From an uncultured Eubacteriales bacterium (lineage in GTDB: Bacteria > Bacillota > Clostridia > Oscillospirales > Oscillospiraceae): a DNA stretch of 6,221 bases. The translations under genes and the position numbers were made by a program. The DNA is taken from contig URSX01000097.1 in NCBI GenBank assembly GCA_900550615.1, positions 1 to 6,221 on the forward strand, written 5' to 3'. This document shows positions 1 to 4,903 of the stretch, one piece after another. Under the pieces are notes generated by a model. The model ran no database searches. It was not told the DNA's origin and saw only the letters and a list, made by a program, of their open reading frames with translations. The stretch's first letter is position 1; every line of letters begins with the position of its first letter.

Positions 1-377
1 ACATACGGCGCATTCCAGGAAAATTCCGAGGTATCGCAGATGATGGTCTCGCTGGGACCGAAGGGCTGAATGCTCAGGTCCAGGCCCGTGGGCTCCACGC
101 CCATGTGCTGGGCCCACTGATGCACCAGAGGTGGGAGAAGCTGCCGGGCCTTTTGGCGCAGATGCTCCTGCTCCTGCGGGGAGAGGGGTGGATGCTGCGC
201 CAGATGCTGCGCCTGACGGGTGATGTGGGCGGCGAGCCAATCCTCATGGGCCGAAACAAAGCGGTGGATCTCCTCCCGGGAGGCGTGCATGGGGGCGCGC
301 ACCACTACCTGGGCCTCCCGCGTCACCTGCAGCGCCAGAGTGCGCCGCCGGGAGCGGATCACGGTGTATTCCGTCAT
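1..377 (-). CDS. YgjP-like / DUF45 (M48-type) metallopeptidase-family protein, N-terminal part, cut by window edge
   Basis: Only the first 125 codons are present; the frame is open to the left edge. The N-terminus (IRSRRRTLALQV, then VVVRAP at residues 24-29, REEIHRFVSAHEDWLAAH at 34-51) matches the usual start of YgjP-like DUF45 proteins, which have a zinc-protease fold with an HExxH motif further downstream and poorly known roles. Residues 65-97 (LSPQEQEHLRQKARQLLPPLV, then MGVEPTG at 92-98) also fit the helical part before the core. After residue 98 the expected R-[WF]-G-S-C block is not visible; instead the chain reads LDLSIQPFGPSETIICDTSE onward. This may be a divergent paralogue, a rearranged gene or an assembly join. 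The HExxH region lies outside the window. The ATG overlaps the stop of the upstream DUF1653 gene (ATGA), so the two are probably co-translated. The family call is from recognition of the N-terminal pattern and is moderately sure. Confidence 0.6.
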   Translation of the reverse strand, partial: MTEYTVIRSRRRTLALQVTREAQVVVRAPMHASREEIHRFVSAHEDWLAAHITRQAQHLAQHPPLSPQEQEHLRQKARQLLPPLVHQWAQHMGVEPTGLDLSIQPFGPSETIICDTSEFSWNAPY

Positions 378-589
378 GGCTCCACCCATTTAAAACGCGG
401 TCCTGTATAGCCCTCCCGCTTTACAGTCTCCTGCCACATGGCGGCAGGCCGTACCCAATAGCCGTGGGGGCCGTAGAGGGCCTGGTAGACCACCATTTCC
501 TCCAGCGTTTCGCTGTGCTGCGCGGTGAAGAGCACGCGGTAGAGGTTTCCCTTGAAGTGGCGGTAGACTCCCGGGCGGATAGGTTCCAT
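374..589 (-). CDS. DUF1653 domain-containing protein
   Basis: This 71-residue protein is essentially one DUF1653 domain. The pattern GVYRHFKGNLYRVLFTAQHS followed by ETLEEMVVYQALYG, then YWVRP near residue 44 and a short C-terminal PRFKWVEP, covers the whole family signature. The biochemical function of DUF1653 is unknown; members are small, probably cytoplasmic, sometimes fused or adjacent to other small domains. The ATG at 589-587 has an AGGAG ribosome binding site with 9-nt spacing (604-590 region), which decides this start over an overlapping ATG in another frame. It is the first gene of a minus-strand unit whose second gene, the YgjP-like protein, starts inside its stop codon. It has a strong promoter at 613-641. 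Confidence 0.85.
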   Translation of the reverse strand: MEPIRPGVYRHFKGNLYRVLFTAQHSETLEEMVVYQALYGPHGYWVRPAAMWQETVKREGYTGPRFKWVEP

Positions 590-612
590 TGTGCATCACT
601 CCTTTGCTGAAA

Positions 613-641
613 AGTATAGCACATTCTCTGGAAGAATGCAA
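613..641 (-). promoter_or_regulatory. Promoter for the DUF1653 / YgjP-like unit
   Basis: On the minus strand TTGCAT (641-636) and TATACT (618-613) are separated by exactly 17 nt. The -10 is extended (TGTGC before TATACT). It ends 24 nt before the DUF1653 start codon, leaving room for the AGGAG site. Confidence 0.7.
622..638. promoter_or_regulatory. Candidate operator dyad between the divergent promoters
   Basis: CATTCT-CTGGA-AGAATG is a perfect 6-bp inverted repeat with a 5-nt spacer. It sits inside the spacer of the minus-strand promoter and immediately upstream of the plus-strand one, so one bound protein could affect both units. Arms this short are common by chance, and no known operator consensus is recognised. 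Confidence 0.25.
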
Positions 642-648
642 AAGAGTG

Positions 649-657
649 TGGTATACT
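649..657 (+). promoter_or_regulatory. Extended -10 promoter for the NUDIX / DUF523 operon
   Basis: TGGTATACT forms an extended -10 (TG at 649-650, TATACT at 652-657) 36 nt before the NUDIX start. The -35 region at the 17-nt distance (629-634, TGGAAG) is poor, which is usual for extended -10 promoters. Confidence 0.6.
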
Positions 658-693
658 GGGCTGGGTTTACAATAGAGCGAGGAGGAGCGGACT

Positions 694-1164
694 ATGAAGA
701 ATACCACCCTGTGCTATCTGCTGCAAGGGGATTCGGTGTTGCTGCTGCACCGGGTCAAAAAGGAGAATGATCTGAACCACGACAAGTGGATCGGTATAGG
801 CGGCAAATTTGAGGAAAACGAAAGCCCGGAGGAGTGCCTGGTGCGGGAGGCCTGGGAGGAGACGGGTCTGACGCTGACGGGGTATCAGTACCGGGGCATC
901 GTGACCTTTGTTTCAGACCGGTGGGAGGGGGAGTATATGCACCTCTACACCGCGACGGAGTGGACCGGCACCATAAAGGAATGCGACGAGGGCGTTCTGG
1001 AGTGGGTCAGTCTGGAAAAAATGAAGGAGCTGCCCCAGTGGGAGGGAGACAGGATCTTCCTGCGGCTGCTGGAGGAGGGGGCCCCATTCTTCTCGCTGAA
1101 GCTGTGCTATGAGGGGGACTGTCTGGTTTATGCGGCGCTGAACGGAAAGGAACTGGCGGTATGA
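694..1164 (+). CDS. NUDIX hydrolase, MutT / 8-oxo-dGTP diphosphatase-like
   Basis: A 156-residue single-domain NUDIX protein. The complete Nudix box G-x5-E-x7-REAWEETGL spans residues 37-59 (GKFEENE, then REAWEETGL), including the REaxEE glutamates that bind the catalytic metal. The N-terminus MKNTTLCYLLQGDSVLLLHR and the run KENDLNHDKWIGIGGKFE are typical of Firmicute proteins annotated as 8-oxo-dGTP diphosphatases. These hydrolyse nucleoside diphosphates linked to another group, here perhaps oxidised dNTPs to clean the nucleotide pool; the exact substrate cannot be read from sequence. An AGGAGG site lies 8 nt before the ATG. It is the first gene of a two-gene operon, and its stop codon overlaps the start of the DUF523 gene. 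Confidence is high for the fold and moderate for the substrate class. Confidence 0.93.
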   Translation: MKNTTLCYLLQGDSVLLLHRVKKENDLNHDKWIGIGGKFEENESPEECLVREAWEETGLTLTGYQYRGIVTFVSDRWEGEYMHLYTATEWTGTIKECDEGVLEWVSLEKMKELPQWEGDRIFLRLLEEGAPFFSLKLCYEGDCLVYAALNGKELAV

Positions 1165-1601
1165 ACATCCTTGTGAGCGCGTGCCTGCTGGGGGTTTCCT
1201 GCCGCTATGATGGGAAGAGTAAAGGCCATCCCCTTGCCGCGGATCTGCTGCAAAAGTACACGGCTATTCCCGTTTGCCCGGAGATACTGGGGGGACTGCC
1301 CACGCCCCGGCCGCCGGCGGAGCGGCAGGGGAAGGGCGTTTTTACCGGGACCGGCACCGACGTGACGGAAGCCTACCGACGGGGGGCACAGGAGGTACTG
1401 CGCCTGGCCCGGCTCTATGGCTGTACCACCGCCATACTCAAAGAGCGCAGCCCGGCCTGCGGGGCGGGGGAGATCTATGACGGGTCCTTTACCCATACCC
1501 TGACGGAGGGATACGGCGTGGCGGCGGAGCTGCTGCAGGAGAACGGCATCCGGGTACTGGGAGAGAGTGAGCTGGAGGACTTCCTGCGGGGGGAAACATA
1601 A
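1161..1601 (+). CDS. DUF523 family protein (YbbK-like)
   Basis: A 146-residue protein covering the full DUF523 domain. Signature blocks are VSACLLG with Cys8, then CRYDG with Cys14, PVCPEILGGLPTPR with Cys39 (residues 37-50), and ILKERSPACG with Cys100 (92-101). The conserved cysteines suggest metal binding or redox chemistry, but the family's function is not established, although it is widespread in bacteria. The start codon lies in the ATGA overlap with the NUDIX gene. An AAAGGA site about 9 nt upstream, inside that gene, supports re-initiation or coupled translation. It is followed directly by a strong intrinsic terminator, so it closes the operon. Confidence 0.9.
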   Translation: MNILVSACLLGVSCRYDGKSKGHPLAADLLQKYTAIPVCPEILGGLPTPRPPAERQGKGVFTGTGTDVTEAYRRGAQEVLRLARLYGCTTAILKERSPACGAGEIYDGSFTHTLTEGYGVAAELLQENGIRVLGESELEDFLRGET

Positions 1602-1604
1602 ACT

Positions 1605-1636
1605 AAAGCCGGACAGGTTCTACCTGTCCGGCTTTT
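1605..1636. terminator. Intrinsic terminator between convergent operons, probably bidirectional
   Basis: A perfect 14-bp stem (1605-1618 with 1622-1635) with a 3-nt TCT loop starts 4 nt after the DUF523 stop codon. The 3' arm runs into TTTT on the plus strand. On the minus strand the same hairpin is followed by an interrupted T-rich tract (TTTAGTTTATGTTT), so it can also end the ABC transporter operon, whose last gene stops at 1690. Confidence 0.9.
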
Positions 1637-1689
1637 ATAGAAGTGAGATATAGAAATGAGAAAGGAAAATCAGAATAGCAGGGGGACCG

Positions 1690-2484
1690 TCAGGACAAAA
1701 GCAGCTTATCATCGTTGGCTTCCGTGCCGCTGGCCTTGCTGAAGAGGGTCAGCAGATCATTGACGGTGAGCTTTTTCTTGTCCTCGCCGGAGATATCCAG
1801 CACCACATGGCCCGCGTCCATCATAATGAGGCGGTTGCCGTGGGCGATGGCATCCTTCATATTGTGAGTGATCATCAGAGTGGTCAGATGATTTTCCGCC
1901 ACGATTCGGTCGCTGAGCTCCAGCACCTTGGCCGCTGTGCGGGGATCCAGAGCGGCGGTATGCTCGTCCAAAAGGAGCAGCTTGGGCTTTTGCAGAGCTG
2001 CCATCAGCAGCGTAAGCGCCTGGCGCTGGCCACCGGAAAGAAGGCCTACCTTGGCTTTCATCCGATCCTCCAGGCCCAGGTCCAGATCCTTGAGCTTCTG
2101 GTAGTACATCTCCTGCTCCTGGGGAGTGATGCCCCATCTGAGGCCCCGTGGCTTGCCCCGGCGGGCAGCCAGGGCCAGATTCTCCTGGATCTGCATGGTG
2201 GGCGCGGTGCCCATCATGGGATCCTGGAACACGCGGCCCAGCAGGGCGGCGCGCTTGTACTCGGGCAGGCGGGTCACGTCCTTGCCGTCAATGAGGATGG
2301 TGCCGCTGTCCACGGGGAAGGTGCCTGCGATGGCGTTGAGCATGGTGGACTTGCCGGCGCCGTTGCCGCCGATGACGGTGACAAAATCTCCCTCGTGCAG
2401 GGTCAGGTTCAGGTTGTCCAGAGCGGTTTTCTCGTGGACGGTACCGGGGAAGAAGGTTTTGGAAATATTCTTCAGCTCAAGCAT
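1690..2484 (-). CDS. ABC transporter ATP-binding protein of an amino-acid-type importer (TrpZ-like)
   Basis: This 264-residue protein is a full ABC ATPase domain. Walker A GGNGAGKST is at 39-47, Q-loop Gln87 lies in VFQDP, the signature LSGGQRQ is at 149-155, Walker B LLLLDEH is at 169-175 with catalytic Glu174, the D-loop ALDP is at 178-181 and the switch His is at 207 (MITHNM). Every catalytic residue is present. The DEHTAALDP variant, with His after the catalytic Glu, is usual for ATPases paired with LivH/M-type permeases and PF04392 binding proteins. It powers the importer encoded by the two upstream genes from the cytoplasmic face. The ATG overlaps the end of the permease gene by 8 bp and has an AGGAGG site 8 nt upstream, so translation is coupled. 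It is the last gene of the operon, before the terminator at 1605-1636. Confidence 0.95.
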   Translation of the reverse strand: MLELKNISKTFFPGTVHEKTALDNLNLTLHEGDFVTVIGGNGAGKSTMLNAIAGTFPVDSGTILIDGKDVTRLPEYKRAALLGRVFQDPMMGTAPTMQIQENLALAARRGKPRGLRWGITPQEQEMYYQKLKDLDLGLEDRMKAKVGLLSGGQRQALTLLMAALQKPKLLLLDEHTAALDPRTAAKVLELSDRIVAENHLTTLMITHNMKDAIAHGNRLIMMDAGHVVLDISGEDKKKLTVNDLLTLFSKASGTEANDDKLLLS

Positions 2485-3397
2485 GGCGCGGGCCTCCTTT
2501 CTTGCGGGTCAGCTTGCCCTTCCAGTAGGGCACGGAGAGGAAGATGGCGACGATCAGGGCGGAAACCAGCTTCAGGTCGTTGGTGTTCAGACCCAGCTGC
2601 AGCACGATCTGCAGCACGAAGTAGTAGATCACGGCACCCAGGGAAACGGCAAACATCTTCAGACCGAAGTTCTGGAAGAGCTTGCCGAAGGTGACTTCGC
2701 TGATGATGACGGCGGCCAGGCCGATGACGATGGCGCCGCGACCCATGCCCACGTCGGCAGAGCCCTGGAACTGCGCCAGCAGGCCGCCGGAAAGGGCCAC
2801 CAGACCGTTGGAGAGCATCAGACCCAGGACGATGTTGGAATTGGTATTGATGCCCTGAGCCCGGGCCATGTTGGCGTTGGCGCCAGTGGCCCGGAGGGAG
2901 CAGCCTCGCTCCGTGCCGAAGAACCAGTACAGGGCGATGACCACGATCACCGTGATCAGCAGCAGCAGCGGCAGGGGATTGCTCAGGTTCAGCTCCCGGA
3001 CGTGCCGCTGGGAAACGGCCAGGTGGTATTTGTCCACACCTACAGGCTGGTTGGCCTTGCCGCCCATGATCCGCAGGTTGATGGAGTACAGGGCCAGCTG
3101 GGTGAGAATACCGGCCAGAATGGCGGGGATGCCGCATTTCGTATGGAACAGGCCGGTGGCAAGGCCGGCCAGAAGGCCGGAGACAAAGGCGCACAGCAGG
3201 GCCAGCCAGCAGTTCATGCCGCCGCGGATCAGCATCACGGCTACGGCGGCACCGGTGGCGATGGAGCCGTCCACGGTCAGGTCGGCCACATCCAGCACCC
3301 GGAAGGTGATGTATACGCCGATGGCCATGACGCCCCATACAAGACCTTGCGCCGCCGCACCGGGCAGCGCGTTCAGTAGTGAAGTCAGGAAAGCCAT
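2477..3397 (-). CDS. ABC transporter permease, BPD_transp_2 (LivH/LivM-like, TrpY-like)
   Basis: A 306-residue integral membrane protein with about eight to nine hydrophobic segments, the first near residues 14-35 and the last near 275-295, ending in a basic cytoplasmic tail (WKGKLTRKKGGPRHA). The motif VLDVADLTVDGSIATGAAVA near 34-53 and the block ATGANANMARAQGIN are typical of permeases in this branched-chain-type class that work with PF04392 lipoproteins. It forms the membrane channel, probably as a homodimer since only one permease gene is present. The ATG has a GAGGAG site 8 nt upstream. A longer open frame on the same strand (2472-3413) is a shadow: it lacks hydrophobic segments and family resemblance. 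The gene is 88 nt downstream of the binding-protein gene, separated by two hairpins. Confidence 0.93.
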   Translation of the reverse strand: MAFLTSLLNALPGAAAQGLVWGVMAIGVYITFRVLDVADLTVDGSIATGAAVAVMLIRGGMNCWLALLCAFVSGLLAGLATGLFHTKCGIPAILAGILTQLALYSINLRIMGGKANQPVGVDKYHLAVSQRHVRELNLSNPLPLLLLITVIVVIALYWFFGTERGCSLRATGANANMARAQGINTNSNIVLGLMLSNGLVALSGGLLAQFQGSADVGMGRGAIVIGLAAVIISEVTFGKLFQNFGLKMFAVSLGAVIYYFVLQIVLQLGLNTNDLKLVSALIVAIFLSVPYWKGKLTRKKGGPRHA

Positions 3398-3416
3398 TTT
3401 CTAATCTCCTCAAACG

Positions 3417-3434
3417 GCTGCCGGGTCAGGCAGC
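3417..3434 (-). other. Small intercistronic hairpin before the permease gene
   Basis: GCTGCC and GGCAGC form a 6-bp stem with a 6-nt loop between the larger hairpin at 3447-3471 and the permease ribosome binding site. There is no T-tract, so it is not a terminator. It may add to mRNA protection or set access to the permease start. Confidence 0.4.
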
Positions 3435-3446
3435 TCGATGTACCGG

Positions 3447-3471
3447 GGGAGGGGGCAAGAAACCCCCTCCC
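3447..3471 (-). other. Intercistronic stem-loop after the binding-protein gene
   Basis: A perfect 9-bp GC-rich stem (GGGAGGGGG with CCCCCTCCC, 7-nt loop) starts 15 nt after the lipoprotein stop codon. No T-tract follows on the minus strand, so it is unlikely to be an efficient terminator. Hairpins in this position in importer operons often protect the upstream message from 3' exonucleases and let the binding protein be made in excess over the membrane parts. That role is inferred here from position only. Confidence 0.6.
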
Positions 3472-3485
3472 GATCTGTTGTTAGC

Positions 3486-4475
3486 TTACTCGGCGGACTG
3501 TGCGGTGTAATCAGAGGGAACGGTGATGCCCAGCTTCTCGCAGTTGGCCATGTTGGCCTGCTTGGTGGCAGTGGGAGCGGTCTGGATGGGCATGGTGGAG
3601 ATATCGGACTCGCCGGAGAGGATCTTGGCAGCCATCTGGCCGGTGATCTTGCCCAGCTCATAGTAGTCGATGGACAGGGTGGCCACGCCGCAGCCACGGC
3701 AGATACCGACTTCACCGGCGATGACGGGGGTGTTGGAGGCCAGGACCACGTTGGCAATGGCCTCGGTGTTGGAGGCAGCGGTGTTATCGGTGGGGATGTA
3801 GAGCACATCGGACTCGTCGCAGGCCTTCTGGGTGACAGAGGAAACATCGTTGCTGTCGGTGAAGGTATACTCGGTGCAGGTGATGCCGGCGGCGGAGAGA
3901 AGCTTGGTCACCTCATCGACCTGATATTTGCTGTTGGGCTCACTGGAGCAGAAGATCATGCCTACCTTCTTGGCATTGGGGAACAGCTCCTGAAGCATGG
4001 CAGCCTGCTTGTCCAGAGGGGCCAGGTCGGAGGTGCCGGAGATGTTGCCGCCCACTGTGCCGGTCCAGTTGGAAATTTCCAGAGCAGTGGCATAGTCCGT
4101 GACGGAGGTACCCAGGATGGGAATGGTGCTGGTGGCGGAAGCGGCGGCCTGCAGGGCGGGGGTGGCGTTGGCCATGATCAGGTCTACGTTATCGGCGATG
4201 AAGCCGTTTACGATGGTGCCACAGGTGTTGGAGTCGCCGGAGGCGTTCTTCACGACCACCTCGACCTTGTCACCCATGGCCTCCGTCAGGGCATCGGTGA
4301 AGCCCTTGGTAGCGGCGTCCAGTGCCTCGTGCTGCACCAGCTGCACAACGCCGACCTTGAGGGTCTTGGTACTGTCGGAATTCTTGCTGTCATCCTTGGT
4401 GGTGTCCTTGCTGCCGCAGGCTGCCATTGTCAGGGTCATGGCCAGGGCAAGGACCAGTGTCATCAGCTTTTTCAT
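3486..4475 (-). CDS. ABC transporter substrate-binding lipoprotein (PF04392 / TrpX family)
   Basis: A 329-residue exported lipoprotein. The signal peptide has KK at 2-3, a hydrophobic stretch at 4-17 and a lipobox MAAC with Cys20 as the lipidated residue. A Ser/Thr/Asp/Lys linker follows, then the mature domain beginning TLKVGVVQLVQHEALDAATKG. That start, with GTSVTDY, ISGTSDLAPLDKQ and the CRGCGVATLSIDYYELG block near the C-terminus, is characteristic of PF04392 binding proteins (TrpX-like), which have a two-lobed periplasmic-binding fold. Family members are linked to tryptophan or other aromatic amino acid uptake. The Tyr/Phe-rich leader peptide upstream points here to tyrosine or phenylalanine (inference). 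An AGGAG site lies 8 nt before the ATG. It is the first structural gene of the operon, placed just after a leader terminator, so it should be controlled by transcription attenuation. Confidence 0.93.
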   Translation of the reverse strand: MKKLMTLVLALAMTLTMAACGSKDTTKDDSKNSDSTKTLKVGVVQLVQHEALDAATKGFTDALTEAMGDKVEVVVKNASGDSNTCGTIVNGFIADNVDLIMANATPALQAAASATSTIPILGTSVTDYATALEISNWTGTVGGNISGTSDLAPLDKQAAMLQELFPNAKKVGMIFCSSEPNSKYQVDEVTKLLSAAGITCTEYTFTDSNDVSSVTQKACDESDVLYIPTDNTAASNTEAIANVVLASNTPVIAGEVGICRGCGVATLSIDYYELGKITGQMAAKILSGESDISTMPIQTAPTATKQANMANCEKLGITVPSDYTAQSAE

Positions 4476-4515
4476 GGTTTGATCTCCTTTGCTTTTTTGG
4501 GTTGATTTGAGTTAT

Positions 4516-4550
4516 AAAAAGAGGCCGCTCTGTCCGAGAACAGAGCGGCC
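4516..4550 (-). terminator. Leader terminator (attenuator) upstream of the ABC importer operon
   Basis: On the minus strand GGCCGCTCTGT (4550-4540) pairs perfectly over 11 bp with ACAGAGCGGCC (4533-4523) around a 6-nt loop, followed by CTCTTTTTAT with five T at 4520-4516. It ends about 40 nt before the lipoprotein ATG and lies downstream of the promoter and leader peptide. It would therefore prevent expression of the operon unless antiterminated. No upstream gene ends here that would need it. Confidence 0.88.
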
Positions 4551-4596
4551 TTTTCTTAACGGAATGAAAGGAACAAAACTCTATTGGATACCGGAC
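4532..4596 (-). promoter_or_regulatory. Candidate antiterminator competing with the leader terminator
   Basis: AATAGAGT (4585-4578), which contains the leader-peptide stop codon, can pair with GCTCTGTT (4546-4539) of the terminator's 5' arm over 8 positions, two of them G-U. GTCCG (4596-4592) can add five pairs with CGGAC (4536-4532), and CCTTT (4571-4567) with AAAGG (4553-4549) can form inside the loop. These pairings exclude the terminator. A ribosome terminating at the TAG would cover the 5' strand and favour termination; one stalled on upstream Tyr/Phe codons would leave it free. The pairings were found by eye and no free energies were computed. Confidence 0.5.
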
Positions 4597-4703
4597 GGCT
4601 TTATGCATTTGTCGCAGCAAAAGTAACCCGCAAAATAGCGGGCGATAAAGCCGTAATAGTAGTCCCGATGGGCAACAATGCAGCGAGAAGTAATGGTATG
4701 CAT
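4581..4703 (-). CDS. Tyr/Phe-rich leader peptide (40 aa) of a ribosome-mediated attenuator
   Basis: A small ORF of 40 codons ends in TAG, with an AAAGGAG ribosome binding site 7 nt before its ATG. Residues 14-28 read DYYYGFIARYFAGYF: five Tyr (15, 16, 17, 23, 27) and three Phe (19, 24, 28) within 14 residues, and no Trp anywhere. It has no signal or membrane character expected of a functional product. Its value is probably as a sensor: ribosomes stall on the Tyr/Phe codons when the charged tRNAs run short. It lies between a good promoter (4755-4783) and the leader terminator (4516-4550), and its stop codon falls within the candidate antiterminator. Two strong RNA stems involve its reading frame (see the leader entry). 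Compare the enterobacterial pheL and trpL principle; no homology is claimed. A chance ORF with this composition and context is unlikely. Confidence 0.85.
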   Translation of the reverse strand: MHTITSRCIVAHRDYYYGFIARYFAGYFCCDKCIKPSGIQ

Positions 4704-4754
4704 ATCGGGACTCCTTTCTGCCGCCGGGCGGCGTTAAATTATTGTGATGGACAT

Positions 4755-4783
4755 ACTATAGAACTTTAAACGCCTAAAGTCAA
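4755..4783 (-). promoter_or_regulatory. Promoter of the ABC importer operon
   Basis: TTGACT (4783-4778) and TATAGT (4760-4755) are separated by exactly 17 nt on the minus strand. This is a near-consensus housekeeping-sigma promoter about 45 nt before the leader-peptide ribosome binding site. Confidence 0.85.
4763..4780. promoter_or_regulatory. Candidate operator dyad overlapping the importer promoter
   Basis: ACTTTA-N6-TAAAGT is a perfect 6-bp inverted repeat. One arm overlaps the last bases of the -35 hexamer and the other sits in the -35/-10 spacer, a classic repressor position. The format resembles that of a TyrR-type box (arms with N6), but the sequence does not match that consensus, and dyads of this size occur by chance. 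A second dyad, ATTTTA-N15-TAAAAT, lies upstream at 4810-4836. Confidence 0.35.
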
Positions 4784-4903
4784 CGGGTATTCTGCATGAA
4801 AATGGGGATATTTTATCGGCGATTTATGTCTAAAATGGGAACTAAGAGACGCTGGGAATGAAAACTGCGGAGAAAATGGACAGAGAAAAGGCGCGAGAGG
4901 GGA

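Larger units (their letters stand above)
4476..4748 (-). promoter_or_regulatory. Structured mRNA leader of the ABC importer operon (attenuator region)
   Basis: The predicted start is an A near 4748, giving a leader of about 273 nt; a terminated RNA would be about 230 nt. Besides terminator and antiterminator it holds two long perfect stems. Stem A is AGTCCCGAT (4712-4704) with ATCGGGACT (4669-4661), 9 bp. Its 5' arm overlaps the end of the leader-peptide ribosome binding site and reaches the base before the ATG; its 3' arm ends at the first Tyr codon. Stem B is ACGGCTTTAT (4654-4645) with ATAAAGCCGT (4604-4595), 10 bp. It joins the Tyr-Gly-Phe codons to codons 34-37 and encloses a CCCGC/GCGGG hairpin (4642-4627). 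A ribosome on the aromatic codons would open stem B. A short GCCGCC/GGCGGC palindrome lies at 4720-4732. No T-box motif (TGGNACCGCG) was found. Confidence 0.75.

Noticed and set aside
105..410. Plus-strand 101-codon ORF opposite the YgjP-like gene
   Set aside because: No ribosome binding site and no recognisable family, and the minus strand carries the DUF45-like N-terminus coupled to the DUF1653 gene.
1807..3379. Long plus-strand open frames opposite the ATPase and permease genes (1807-2694 and 2126-3379)
   Set aside because: They are shadows of GC-rich coding sequence. Their compositions (Gln/His/Arg/Gly-rich) match no family, and all ABC motifs are intact on the minus strand.
3438..4505. 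Plus-strand open frame of 355 codons opposite the binding-protein gene
   Set aside because: It is longer than the real gene but is Gly/His/Val-rich, low in complexity and has no family resemblance. The opposite strand encodes a complete lipoprotein with signal peptide, lipobox and ribosome binding site.
4390..4620. 76-codon minus-strand ORF crossing the leader terminator into the lipoprotein gene
   Set aside because: It starts inside the leader-peptide frame in another phase, has no ribosome binding site, runs through the terminator hairpin and overlaps the lipoprotein gene out of frame.
4556..4748. T-box riboswitch upstream of the importer
   Set aside because: No TGGNACCGCG T-box sequence was found on the minus strand. 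The leader is better explained by a peptide-based attenuator.
4784..4903. Search for a terminator after the ModE-like gene
   Set aside because: No stable hairpin with a T-tract was seen. Read-through into the importer promoter region is possible, but absence by eye is not proof.
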